Source: Candidatus Tayloriibacteriota bacterium (lineage in GTDB: Bacteria > Patescibacteriota > Minisyncoccia > Phycocordibacterales > PALSA-1337). Taken from it: a stretch of 37,325 bases of DNA. Location: NCBI GenBank assembly GCA_903857825.1, contig CAIOGI010000002.1, positions 1 through 37,325 on the forward strand, given 5' to 3'. Under the pieces are notes generated by a model that had not been told where the DNA came from, did no database searches, and saw nothing but the letters and a program-made list of their open reading frames with translations. Position 1 is the first letter of the stretch. Every line of letters starts with the position of its first letter. Positions 9,182 through 18,422 of this stretch are shown in pieces. The translations under genes and the position numbers were made by a program.

Positions 9182-10222
9182 TTATCTGGTCTCCTTGTAA
9201 ATTTCAAAAAGTGCAGCTAGAAGTGCTACGATAAGAGGACCGGCAATAAAACCGATAGGACCAAAAAATGCCAAACCTCCCATAACTGACAGTAGTATAA
9301 CAAAAGGATGAATCTGTATTCCACGATTCATGAGAATCGGAGCTAGATAATTGTCTATAAGACCAACAGCTAGAATACCCCATGCAAGCAAACCAAATGC
9401 ATGAGCCTGAGTACTTTCAAAAAATAAGTATAGAATACCAGGCACAATTATTAAGGAAGTACCGAAGCCAGGAATTAGAGCAGCAACAACAGCAAAACTT
9501 CCCCACAAAGCGGGATTCGGCACTCCGAATACAAAGAATCCTAGTCCAGTCAGAATACCTTGTATAAGACTTACTACGAGCGAGCCAGCTACTACCGAAC
9601 TTATAGCCTGTCTAACTTTCGTAATAATCTTCTGATCATAAGTATCTAAAAGTGGACTGAGTGATATCAACGCAGTTCTCAACTTTCTGCCGTCTCTCAA
9701 TAAATAGAAAAGTGCAAAAAGCATTATAAATATCTGAAACGCCAGCTTTGTTACACTCGAAAATATTGTATCGAGATTTGCAAATGACCATTCTAAGAAA
9801 TTTTGAATGTAGACGGTAACATTTAATGAACTGAAGTCATATGCTGGAAAGGCATTGAAAAACCTTGCAGAAAGAGATTGGGAAAGAGAATTTAATGTGT
9901 TTATGATATGAGATCTTTGACCTTCTTCCGTCAAACTGTAGTATAGACTTGAACTTTCTGTATAAATTTGTCTTCCAAGAAAAATAAGAGGCGTTATGAT
10001 CAAAATAGCTACGATCAAAAGTGTAATAAATGTCGAAAGTGAACTAGCTTGATTGCCTTTAGAAAAGATTCTTGAAACCCATCTATGCAAAGGACGAAAT
10101 GTGACAGAAAATACAACAGCGAGCAACAGTGACGTCATGTATGGATAGAAAATAAAAACAGTAAGAACTATTACGCTCACCAATAGCACCAAGAAGAAAT
10201 AATGTTGTGATCTATTTTCCAT
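9182..10222 (-). CDS. AI-2E family transporter (PerM/YdiK-like membrane protein)
   Basis: This 346-residue polytopic membrane protein has hydrophobic segments at its start (FFLVLLVSVIVLTVFIFYPY, TSLLLAVVFSVTF), a central soluble stretch, and a C-terminal block with the family-like VAALIPGFGTSLIIVPG and GLIDNYLAPILMNRGI. The family is named for autoinducer-2 export but includes many permeases of unknown substrate, some of them sodium/proton exchangers, so the substrate is not assigned. It is the first gene of the obg-gatB direction and is divergent from the response regulator. AT-rich -10-like sequences (TATAAT, TAATAT) lie just upstream of the ATG. Confidence 0.88.
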   Translation of the reverse strand: MENRSQHYFFLVLLVSVIVLTVFIFYPYMTSLLLAVVFSVTFRPLHRWVSRIFSKGNQASSLSTFITLLIVAILIITPLIFLGRQIYTESSSLYYSLTEEGQRSHIINTLNSLSQSLSARFFNAFPAYDFSSLNVTVYIQNFLEWSFANLDTIFSSVTKLAFQIFIMLFALFYLLRDGRKLRTALISLSPLLDTYDQKIITKVRQAISSVVAGSLVVSLIQGILTGLGFFVFGVPNPALWGSFAVVAALIPGFGTSLIIVPGILYLFFESTQAHAFGLLAWGILAVGLIDNYLAPILMNRGIQIHPFVILLSVMGGLAFFGPIGFIAGPLIVALLAALFEIYKETR

Positions 10223-10295
10223 TACATTAATATTATTATATTATATCTGTTATTATACTATATATACTTTACAAAGCATAACACAATCATTAAAT

Positions 10296-10964
10296 ATGAA
10301 AATACTAGTAATTGACGATGATGTTGAGGTGGTTGACCTTATTAAGTCAAACTTGATAAACAATTCCTATACTGTTGATACCGCATACAATGGAGAAACT
10401 GGTTCATATATGGCTCGTACAGGAGCTTATGATGTTGTAATTATTGACTATATTATGCCAGACAAGAACGGCATATCTGTATGCTCAGAAATACGTGCCA
10501 CAGGATCTACAGCCTGCATAATCTTTTTGAGTATGAATTATACGATAAATAACAAAGTCGCATGTCTAGAGGCCGGTGCAGATGATTATATGACAAAGCC
10601 ATTTTCACTCGAAGAGCTAAATGCGAGAATAAAAGCTTTGATTAGAAGACCTAGAATAATAGAAAGCTCAATTCTGACTTGCCGGGATATTGTAATGGAT
10701 ACTAAAAAACAAAATATTCAAAGAAGCAATAAAAGTATATATCTAACTCGAACTGAATATAATATTCTAGAATTTCTCATAAGAAACAGAGGGATGATAT
10801 TGTCGAGAGGAATGATAATGGAACATGTTTGGAATGCCGAGGCAGATCCATTTTCAAATACTATAGAAGCACATATAACAAATATTAGAAGAAAAATTGC
10901 TTTACCTGGTGATACAGATGAAATAATAAGAAACATTACAGGTCGTGGTTATATTATACAGTAA
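10296..10964 (+). CDS. OmpR/PhoB-type DNA-binding response regulator (orphan)
   Basis: This 222-residue protein has a receiver domain at 1-115, with acidic pocket VIDDD, phospho-acceptor Asp51 in IIDYIMPDKNG and conserved Lys in MTKPFSLEEL. A C-terminal winged helix (about 125-222) follows, with TRTEYNILEFLI, the recognition helix region FSNTIEAHITNIRRKI and final ITGRGYII. Phosphorylation would control its binding to promoters. No histidine kinase gene is adjacent, so its partner is elsewhere or absent. It is divergent from the AI-2E-type gene; TATACT-like sequence lies about 40 bases upstream of the ATG. Confidence 0.93.
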   Translation: MKILVIDDDVEVVDLIKSNLINNSYTVDTAYNGETGSYMARTGAYDVVIIDYIMPDKNGISVCSEIRATGSTACIIFLSMNYTINNKVACLEAGADDYMTKPFSLEELNARIKALIRRPRIIESSILTCRDIVMDTKKQNIQRSNKSIYLTRTEYNILEFLIRNRGMILSRGMIMEHVWNAEADPFSNTIEAHITNIRRKIALPGDTDEIIRNITGRGYIIQ

Positions 10965-10994
10965 CTCTAGTATTACATCTGTAATGTGTAACAC

Positions 10995-11084
10995 AAACAC
11001 AAAATCCTGCCGAGGCAGGACCTTATGTAGACATTCTATTGGATGTACTAACGAACTAAGCCGAAGCTTTATCAGTACTCACAC
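10995..11084 (-). ncRNA. Candidate small structured RNA with own promoter and terminator
   Basis: On the minus strand, TATAAT (11091-11096) with a weak TTGCTC -35 at 17-base spacing precedes about 90 bases with no useful ORF. The RNA can fold GTACT/AGTAC around TAAAGC-TTCG-GCTTA (a UUCG tetraloop). It ends in the hairpin TCCTGC-CTCG-GCAGGA followed by TTTTGTGTTT, which looks like an intrinsic terminator at about 10995-11020. No known family was recognised. The hairpin could alternatively end readthrough from the tRNA-Thr gene just upstream. Confidence 0.4.
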
Positions 11085-11140
11085 CATTACATTATACACC
11101 CGAGGACTATATTGAGCAAATTTAGAAATCCACAATATGG

Positions 11141-11213
11141 AGCCGCCGATCGGGATTGAACCGATGACCTCGTTATTACCAATAACGTGCTCTACCAACT
11201 GAGCTACAGCGGC
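11141..11213 (-). tRNA. tRNA-Thr (anticodon GGU)
   Basis: This is a full cloverleaf of 73 bases. Acceptor GCCGCTG pairs with CGGCGGC (one G-T), the D arm is GCTCAGTTGGTAGAGC, anticodon loop TTGGTAA is closed by CGTTA/TAACG, and the T arm is ATCGG-TTCAATC-CCGAT. CCA is not encoded. Confidence 0.95.
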
Positions 11214-11280
11214 TTACAAAAAACTGATACCAAGTAAGGATAATCTATTTTACATCTATAATCAAACTTGACTTATTTTG

Positions 11281-11354
11281 CGCGGTCGACGGGACTCGAA
11301 CCCGCAACCTCTCCCGTGACAGGGGAGTGCTCTAACCAATTGAGCTACGACCGC
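11281..11354 (-). tRNA. tRNA-Asp (anticodon GUC)
   Basis: Acceptor GCGGTCG pairs with CGACCGC. The anticodon arm CTCCC-CTGTCAC-GGGAG gives GUC, and the T arm is GCGGG-TTCGAGT-CCCGT. The discriminator is G and CCA is not encoded. It is 67 bases upstream of tRNA-Thr on the same strand. Confidence 0.96.
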
Positions 11355-11400
11355 ATTTACTACACCTCATTAATGTATCAAAAAATACACAAAAAGCAAG

Positions 11401-11428
11401 AAAAAAACCGGTGCGACTTGCCACCGGT
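11401..11428 (-). terminator. Intrinsic terminator after the lipoprotein gene
   Basis: Read on the minus strand, the perfect 7-bp stem ACCGGTG/CACCGGT has an 8-base loop and is followed directly by a run of seven T. It lies 20 bases after the stop of the small lipoprotein gene. Confidence 0.85.
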
Positions 11429-11447
11429 GAAAGATTGGAACGACTCA

Positions 11448-11837
11448 CTACCGAAACTTCCATATGGTAATGACGACTCCAGCACTCATAGCGTCTTCCC
11501 CACCCTCCCTTATGTCTCTTGGCTTGCGTATAGCCACGAAGCCCGAGAATGCGCAGCTCGTTCCAGGAATCTGGGTATGAGCAAAGGTGTATACCTTTTC
11601 ATTTCCCAAAGCATTAGACTCGTGAGAGTGCTCTTTGTAGGGCTTTTCTCCACTCTGTCTATACGCCCCAATCTGTCGCCACTTGGCGATGACGGACTGT
11701 GCCTCTGGTGTCGAGGACATCACAGGTGTGGGCGTATTAGTAGAGCGCCCACTTACCTTTTCTTTTCCCTTTGCACAAGCCAAGATCGGCAATGCAAAGA
11801 CGATTGAAACCAAAAAAACAGAAGTTTTGATGTTCAT
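11448..11837 (-). CDS. Small predicted lipoprotein
   Basis: I chose the internal ATG at 11837 (129 residues) over the track start at 11894 because it opens with a signal peptide MNIKTSVFLVSIVFALPILAC. This ends in a lipobox-like ILAC, so Cys21 is probably lipidated and the protein surface-anchored. The rest is a Ser/Thr/Pro linker and an unrecognised domain with two further Trp (KWRQIG, ITIWKF). The gene sits between tRNA-Asp and tRNA-Met, ends in its own terminator, and is visibly more GC-rich than its neighbours, which may mean recent acquisition. The function is unknown. Confidence 0.6.
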   Translation of the reverse strand: MNIKTSVFLVSIVFALPILACAKGKEKVSGRSTNTPTPVMSSTPEAQSVIAKWRQIGAYRQSGEKPYKEHSHESNALGNEKVYTFAHTQIPGTSCAFSGFVAIRKPRDIREGGEDAMSAGVVITIWKFR

Positions 11838-11914
11838 AAGTCCGCATATAATGATACCACCCACATCAAAAATAACATCTATTGATATACACAAGTTATC
11901 CCCCTATTAAATTG

Positions 11915-11988
11915 TGCCGACGGTTGGACTCGAACCAACGACCTTCTCTTTATGAGTGAGATGCTCTAGCCACCTGAGCTACGCCGGC
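11915..11988 (-). tRNA. tRNA-Met (anticodon CAU), elongator type
   Basis: Acceptor GCCGGCG pairs with CGTCGGC and the T arm is GTTGG-TTCGAGT-CCAAC. Anticodon loop CTCATAA is closed by TCTCA/AGAGA, leaving an A-A mismatch next to the loop. The 1-72 pair is intact, so this is not the initiator. An Ile tRNA with modified CAU cannot be excluded from sequence alone. Confidence 0.88.
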
Positions 11989-12072
11989 ATATAAAATCGG
12001 TATTATTGAACGTTTTTAATATAACAAAAAATGCTCTTTTTTGCTAGTTCTATAAAAGATGGACTATACTTG

Positions 12073-12144
12073 TTGCGGAGGCCGGAATTGCACCGACAAT
12101 TTTCAGGTTATGAGCCTGACGGGTTACTGTTACCCTACCCCGCT
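12073..12144 (-). tRNA. Initiator tRNA-fMet (anticodon CAU), unusual T loop
   Basis: Acceptor GCGGGG pairs with CTCCGC and positions 1-72 are A-A, the unpaired end that marks bacterial initiators. The anticodon arm is TCAGG-CTCATAA-CCTGA, so only two of the usual three G-C pairs flank the loop. The T arm is GTCGG-TGCAATT-CCGGC, with G where U55 is expected. The length is 72 bases and CCA is not encoded. Confidence 0.9.
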
Positions 12145-12233
12145 ATGTATAAACATATTACCATAATAAATCTAAAAGGCAAGATTGATCTTTCCATGTT
12201 TAATTTTTGATGGGTTGATAATATGGGTTGATA

Positions 12234-12375
12234 TAGTAAAATTAAGACTCGGCACGGTGAGGAAGTCTTTTATTTTAGCTTTGCTACAAATAAAAGAGCT
12301 TCCGAGCGCGACATTGTTTGATTTATCAAACAAGAAGTACCCCTGTGGTGCAAGTCGACGAGTCCAATTTTACTA
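12234..12375. repeat. 142-bp inverted-repeat element (MITE-like or structured RNA)
   Basis: The ends are inverted copies: TAGTAAAATTAAGACTCG on the left, and TAGTAAAATTGGACTCG read from the right end on the minus strand. Inside are GCAC/GTGC, a long hairpin GGAAG-t-CTTTTATTT/AAATAAAAG-ag-CTTCC and the hairpin GTTTGA-TTTA-TCAAAC. The right end begins exactly at the TAG stop of the 12373-12984 gene. No protein ORF inside looks real (the 63-codon track ORF is a by-product). Confidence 0.65.
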
Positions 12376-12984
12376 GAATTCAAAAAACTCTCTGAAAACT
12401 TGTTGATATAAATTTATAACTCTACGAGCTTCAAACTTTGTTAAGGGATGACTTGAGCCCTCATGTGCTATTAGATTTCGAATTTTATGAGCCTCCCATG
12501 CTTGATCAAGAGTATTGAAGTCTCCTTTATTTGCTCTCTTCAGTCTCTCTCCGATACTATCTCCTTGATAACCAAGTTTTATCAATATATCTTCCAATAT
12601 AATATCTGCCTCCATTATGGCTTGTCTCCAATCACTTTCATTATCAGATTCAATTTTTGCTGTAACTTTTATCCATTTATTTTCAAGTTCAGGATTAGCT
12701 TTTTCTATAGTTTCATAGCCAGGATCTACTTTTGCATTGTATATTTTATCTTCAAGTTTGCGAATATGTTTCAATCTTTCTACTGAGTATACAATACCGA
12801 TAATCAACACTACGGAAATAACAATAGACAAACCGACTAAATAACCTATCAATACACTCCCACTAGAAAATAGTCCCGATAGAATACTTGGCGAATGTGC
12901 ACTAAGGTAATTGGCAAGTTCATTAAAATAATAAACTATATCGAGTGCAGGAGGTGATACCACTTCAATTGTATTATCTTGCAT
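12373..12984 (-). CDS. Membrane-anchored protein with HEPN-like R-x4-H motif
   Basis: This 203-residue protein has a short N-terminal part, one strong membrane helix at about 45-68 (GYLVGLSIVISVVLIIGIVY), then a charged cytoplasmic-type helical domain (WRQAIMEADIILEDILIKLG, LDQAWEAHKIRNLIAHEG). RNLIAH fits the R-x4-6-H signature of HEPN domains, which are often ribonucleases in toxin and defence systems. This assignment is a motif-level inference, and other helical domains share the pattern. It lies 20 bases upstream of the IR-bounded end and just downstream of gatA on the same strand. Its stop codon is the first base triplet of the inverted-repeat element. Confidence 0.75.
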   Translation of the reverse strand: MQDNTIEVVSPPALDIVYYFNELANYLSAHSPSILSGLFSSGSVLIGYLVGLSIVISVVLIIGIVYSVERLKHIRKLEDKIYNAKVDPGYETIEKANPELENKWIKVTAKIESDNESDWRQAIMEADIILEDILIKLGYQGDSIGERLKRANKGDFNTLDQAWEAHKIRNLIAHEGSSHPLTKFEARRVINLYQQVFREFFEF

Positions 12985-13004
12985 ACATTATATATTTTTA
13001 AAGA

Positions 13005-14429
13005 CTATTCACCCAAAAACTCTTTACCGATTCTAAACAATAAATCCTCTTCCCCATGTCTACCAGTCATCTGTAAACCTAATGGTAATTTCTTTCCACC
13101 CACTTCTGAAAACCCTGAAGGAATAGTCATAGCTGGCATACCCGTAAGATTCGCCGTAACAGTAAAAATATCTTCCAAGTACATAGCCACAGGATCTGCT
13201 GTCTTCTCTCCTATCAAAAACGCTGGAGCGGGAGTCGTAGGTGTTAGTATTATATCAACTTTTTCGAAAGCTTTCACGAAATCCTGAGTCAATATTCTAC
13301 GCACAGCATTTGCACGGTTATAGTATGCATCATAATATCCTGAAGAAAGGACGTATGTACCCAGTAGTATTCTTCTACGTGCCTCTTTACCAAATCCTGC
13401 TCCACGTGTGACGAAATAATCATCAATACCGTCTTTTCCGTCCTTATGTAAACCAAAACGAACACTATCAAAACGTGCGAGGTTAGAAGACACCTCTGCA
13501 GGCATAATCACATAATATATAGCAAGAGAGTATGCAATATTTGGTAAAGTAATATCTACGACTTCATATCCTATTTTTTTGAACTTTTCTAATGATAAAT
13601 TAAAATTATCTATAACATCTTTATTAATTCCATCTCCTCCGAGAAAATGCCTAGGCACACCTATAACTGGTTTTTTCGAAAGTTTTTTTATAGTGTAAGT
13701 ATTATCTGAAATAGTGGTACCATCTTTTACATCTTTACCTTTTATAGTGTTATAAATAATCTCGGTATCGGTTACTGTCTTACCAAAGGGGCCTATTTGG
13801 TCAAGAGATGAACCCATGGCCATGACTCCATATCTAGAAACACGTCCATAGGTAGGTTTCAGACCGACCAGTCCACAAAAACTTGCTGGTTGACGTATAG
13901 ACCCACCCGTATCTGATCCTAATGCTCCTAAAGATCCTGACATCGCAACAGCTGCAGCTGAACCACCAGATGAACCCCCTGCAACACGTGATATATCTAA
14001 AGGATTTTTAGTAACACCAAATGCAGAATTTTCAGTAGAACCTCCCATAGCAAACTCATCCATATTTGTCCTACCCATAAATACTACACCCTCTTTCTTT
14101 AACTTTTCTATAACTGTAGCATCGTAAGTCGCGTGGTACCCTTCTAGAATTTTTGATGCAGATGTCGCTATCCTTCCTTTTATAAGAATATTATCCTTTA
14201 TAGCAAAAGGAATACCAGTCAAAAGAGTGGATGTACCATCCTTAAACCTTTTATCAGCCTCCTTTGCTTGCTCAATAATATCAGAAAAAACTTCTAGATA
14301 TGCGTTTATCTCTTTATTCTTTTTTGAAATCTCAGAAAGATACGCATTTGCAAGATCGACTGCGGAGTACTTTCCGCTTTTCATATCATCATGAGCTTTT
14401 TTAATTGTGAGTGTTGAAAGATCAATCAT
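13005..14429 (-). CDS. gatA: Aspartyl/glutamyl-tRNA(Asn/Gln) amidotransferase subunit A
   Basis: The amidase-signature enzyme has catalytic Lys in PFAIKDNI, the Ser-rich GGSSGGSAAAVA and nucleophile region GSDTGGSIRQPASFCG. GatA hydrolyses glutamine and channels ammonia to GatB. I place the start at the ATG at 14429 (474 residues, MIDLSTLTIKKAHDD), four bases after the gatC stop. The track start at 14456 would overlap gatC by 23 bases and add nine non-family residues. It forms a gatC-gatA unit on the minus strand. Confidence 0.95.
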   Translation of the reverse strand: MIDLSTLTIKKAHDDMKSGKYSAVDLANAYLSEISKKNKEINAYLEVFSDIIEQAKEADKRFKDGTSTLLTGIPFAIKDNILIKGRIATSASKILEGYHATYDATVIEKLKKEGVVFMGRTNMDEFAMGGSTENSAFGVTKNPLDISRVAGGSSGGSAAAVAMSGSLGALGSDTGGSIRQPASFCGLVGLKPTYGRVSRYGVMAMGSSLDQIGPFGKTVTDTEIIYNTIKGKDVKDGTTISDNTYTIKKLSKKPVIGVPRHFLGGDGINKDVIDNFNLSLEKFKKIGYEVVDITLPNIAYSLAIYYVIMPAEVSSNLARFDSVRFGLHKDGKDGIDDYFVTRGAGFGKEARRRILLGTYVLSSGYYDAYYNRANAVRRILTQDFVKAFEKVDIILTPTTPAPAFLIGEKTADPVAMYLEDIFTVTANLTGMPAMTIPSGFSEVGGKKLPLGLQMTGRHGEEDLLFRIGKEFLGE

Positions 14430-14433
14430 AAAA

Positions 14434-14736
14434 TTATTCATCAAAATCTTGAGCAATTATTTTTTTAACAGCAATAAAATCTCCCTCCCTATCTGGAGCC
14501 TCATTTAATATCCCCTCTCGATCAGATGATGAAGTTATTACAGTAAAATCCTCTCTGAATACATTGTGAACAACACCTGCTGTTGGAGTAAAATCTATAT
14601 CGACAGTAGCTTTTTTGATCTGATCAACATAAGTCAATATAGAGTCTATCTCCTTTGTCAGTGCATCTTTTTCCCCCTCTTCAAGCTTAATTCTAGCCAG
14701 ATTTGCTAGTTTTTCTATCTCTTTTACTGTTATCAT
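14434..14736 (-). CDS. gatC: Aspartyl/glutamyl-tRNA(Asn/Gln) amidotransferase subunit C
   Basis: GatC is a small belt subunit that holds GatA to GatB. The family-like start is ITVKEIEKLANLARIKLEEG, and later PTAGVVHNVFREDF corresponds to the conserved proline-rich end. I choose the ATG at 14736 (100 residues) rather than the track start at 14772. The 12 extra residues are not family-like, and a TGTTACAAT extended -10 box (14744-14752) sits seven bases before the chosen ATG. It is the first gene of the gatC-gatA unit and is divergent from the toxin-antitoxin pair. Confidence 0.93.
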   Translation of the reverse strand: MITVKEIEKLANLARIKLEEGEKDALTKEIDSILTYVDQIKKATVDIDFTPTAGVVHNVFREDFTVITSSSDREGILNEAPDREGDFIAVKKIIAQDFDE

Positions 14737-14832
14737 AAGTATGATTGTAACAATAAGAGTGCTTAGTTGCAATTACTCATACAATAGGATATGATATTAT
14801 CATATACGTTTATCATATAATTATATAAAATC

Positions 14833-15048
14833 ATGATTACAATATCAGTACCTATCCCCCCATTTATGGAGGCATTCATAGAAAAGCATATAAAAGAAGG
14901 ACATGCTACAAATAAAGCAGATGTGGTCCGCAAGGCTCTTGCATTGCTCGCTGAACAGAGGGCAATAGAAGATGTACTACAAGCTGAGAAAGAACCTACG
15001 CTAAAAGGAGACCTAAGAGAATTAGCAAAACAACTACGTACAAAATGA
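14833..15048 (+). CDS. Antitoxin, ribbon-helix-helix (ParD/CopG type)
   Basis: This 71-residue protein opens with a short strand (MITISVPIPPFMEAFIEKHI) and helices (TNKADVVRKALALLAEQ) as in ParD-like RHH antitoxins, and has a charged C-terminal tail that would wrap the toxin. It overlaps the downstream toxin gene by ATGA, a typical coupled toxin-antitoxin layout. It should bind its own promoter and neutralise the RelE-type protein. TATAAT lies 11 bases before the ATG. Confidence 0.85.
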   Translation: MITISVPIPPFMEAFIEKHIKEGHATNKADVVRKALALLAEQRAIEDVLQAEKEPTLKGDLRELAKQLRTK

Positions 15049-15305
15049 TAGAAGTAAATTACAAACCTACTTTTATAAAAGCTTTTGATGATCTAGAAAA
15101 CGATTTACAAAATGAAATAATAGAAAAAACTGAGCTCCTCAAAGAACCGAAAAATCATAGTCAATTAAAGGTACACAAACTACATGGAAAAATGAAAGGT
15201 AAATATAGCTTTTCAGTAAACTATAGATACCGCATTATTTTTATTTATGAATCAAAAAAAGAAATTGTTTTAATAGCCGTCGGCGATCATGAAATATATA
15301 AGTAA
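15045..15305 (+). CDS. RelE/ParE-superfamily toxin
   Basis: This 86-residue protein has an N-terminal helix pair with LENDLQNEIIEKTELLKEP, then the hallmark KVHKLHGKMKGKYSFSVNYR, RYRIIFIYE and IVLIAVGDHEIY. RelE relatives cleave mRNA on the ribosome and ParE relatives poison gyrase; the His-Glu-Ile-Tyr end and basic core favour a RelE/YoeB-like ribonuclease, but this is not settled. Translation is coupled to the antitoxin by the ATGA overlap. It converges on ligA with a 12-base gap. Confidence 0.85.
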   Translation: MIEVNYKPTFIKAFDDLENDLQNEIIEKTELLKEPKNHSQLKVHKLHGKMKGKYSFSVNYRYRIIFIYESKKEIVLIAVGDHEIYK

Positions 15306-15317
15306 AATTTTCTTTTT

Positions 15318-17315
<1,998 letters not shown>

Positions 17316-17349
17316 CTATAAGAATATCATATAGTCAGAAAGTATAAAG

Positions 17350-17871
17350 TTAGTATGTATATCTAATAGCTCTTTCAACACGACGGGAACTTATTTGCGA
17401 ACATGGGTTGCTCGAATTAGTAGTATCCCAGCCTAGATTGTATCCCCTAGATTCTATAGAAGTCACTGGTACATTTGGAATTAAGTCCACTGTAATAAGG
17501 TATCTAGAAACCGTGACTATAGCACAAGCTGTTGTAGTGTTACCGGGCATCTTTACTTGAAATGTTGTTATGCTTGTTTGACCAGAACCAGAACTTGCCA
17601 GTGGAATAATATTCACCGATCCACCCATACAACTAGGGGCTACAGTAAGTGGACCAACAAAATCTCCGTCATTATCATGCTTTATAGCACATTCTAAACC
17701 ACTATCTGCCGCATAGAATGCTGATACTGATTCACGAACTGCTGATGAAAGCAGGAACTCTTTCTTACTAATAGTTAAAATAGATATACCAACAGAAAGT
17801 ACAACAGAAGATACTAGAACCGCAAAGAGCAAAGTATATCCTCTATTATTTTTTAATTCTTTTATTATCAT
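17350..17871 (-). CDS. PilX-like minor pilin component
   Basis: This 173-residue protein has a short basic leader and then NRGYTLLFAVLVSSVVLSVG, one N-terminal membrane helix of the PilX N-terminal type, followed by AFYAADSGLECA, a pattern shared by PilX-like proteins. The exterior half is Ser/Thr-rich. It would be inserted at the pilus tip with other minor pilins. It overlaps the preceding pilV-like gene by four bases (ATGA) and is last in the minor-pilin operon. Confidence 0.75.
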   Translation of the reverse strand: MIIKELKNNRGYTLLFAVLVSSVVLSVGISILTISKKEFLLSSAVRESVSAFYAADSGLECAIKHDNDGDFVGPLTVAPSCMGGSVNIIPLASSGSGQTSITTFQVKMPGNTTTACAIVTVSRYLITVDLIPNVPVTSIESRGYNLGWDTTNSSNPCSQISSRRVERAIRYTY

Positions 17872-18419
17872 CTTAATATTTTAAATATTTCACTTTGAAG
17901 TGTTACTTTATTATTAACCGATCCATTTATCCAAGTAACCTCGACTATAACAGTAGCTTCGTCACTACTAACAGAACTAATATAGAAACTTCTATTAAAT
18001 TTTGACTTTACGCCAGGAGAGGCACTATTCATTGTATATTTTTTATTTTGAAAATCATCATATAATACGCATAACCTTTCGGTACAGGCTGAGCTACCAA
18101 TAGATGCTATTGGATTACTTATATTCGTAGTATCAATAGTACATTTACTGGTATTTGTACAAGAAAAAAGATCTTTTGGAGCAGTAAGCCAATTTGAAAT
18201 ATCAGTATTTGCATTATTATCTCTCATATTCTTCACATATTCCATTGCATCTTGTGCTAGAAAAGATGCGATAACCTGATCCTTTGCATATATAGCAGCT
18301 GTGAGACCCTTGTTTGCTATTGTCAGTGGTCCTGCAATAGAAATCATGAGTATAGCAACAGCCACTAATGTCTCAACCATTGTAAACCCTTTATTATAAT
18401 GTGAAATTATTTTATTCAT
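17868..18419 (-). CDS. PilV/GspI-like minor prepilin
   Basis: This 183-residue protein has the class III leader YNKGFTMVETLVAVAILMIS: cleavage after Gly, Phe at +1, Glu at +5, then one hydrophobic helix. The follow-on LAQDAMEYVKNMRDNN matches PilV/GspI-type minor pilins. It is processed by PilD and assembled at the pilus tip. It lies three bases after the PilW-like gene and overlaps the next by four. Confidence 0.8.
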   Translation of the reverse strand: MNKIISHYNKGFTMVETLVAVAILMISIAGPLTIANKGLTAAIYAKDQVIASFLAQDAMEYVKNMRDNNANTDISNWLTAPKDLFSCTNTSKCTIDTTNISNPIASIGSSACTERLCVLYDDFQNKKYTMNSASPGVKSKFNRSFYISSVSSDEATVIVEVTWINGSVNNKVTLQSEIFKILR

Positions 18420-18422
18420 GTT

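Noticed and set aside
11268-11807. 179-codon plus-strand ORF
   Set aside because: It runs through tRNA-Asp and the lipoprotein gene on the opposite strand; the protein is unlike any real domain.
12185-12376. 63-codon plus-strand ORF
   Set aside because: It is formed by the inverted-repeat element and has no protein-like features.
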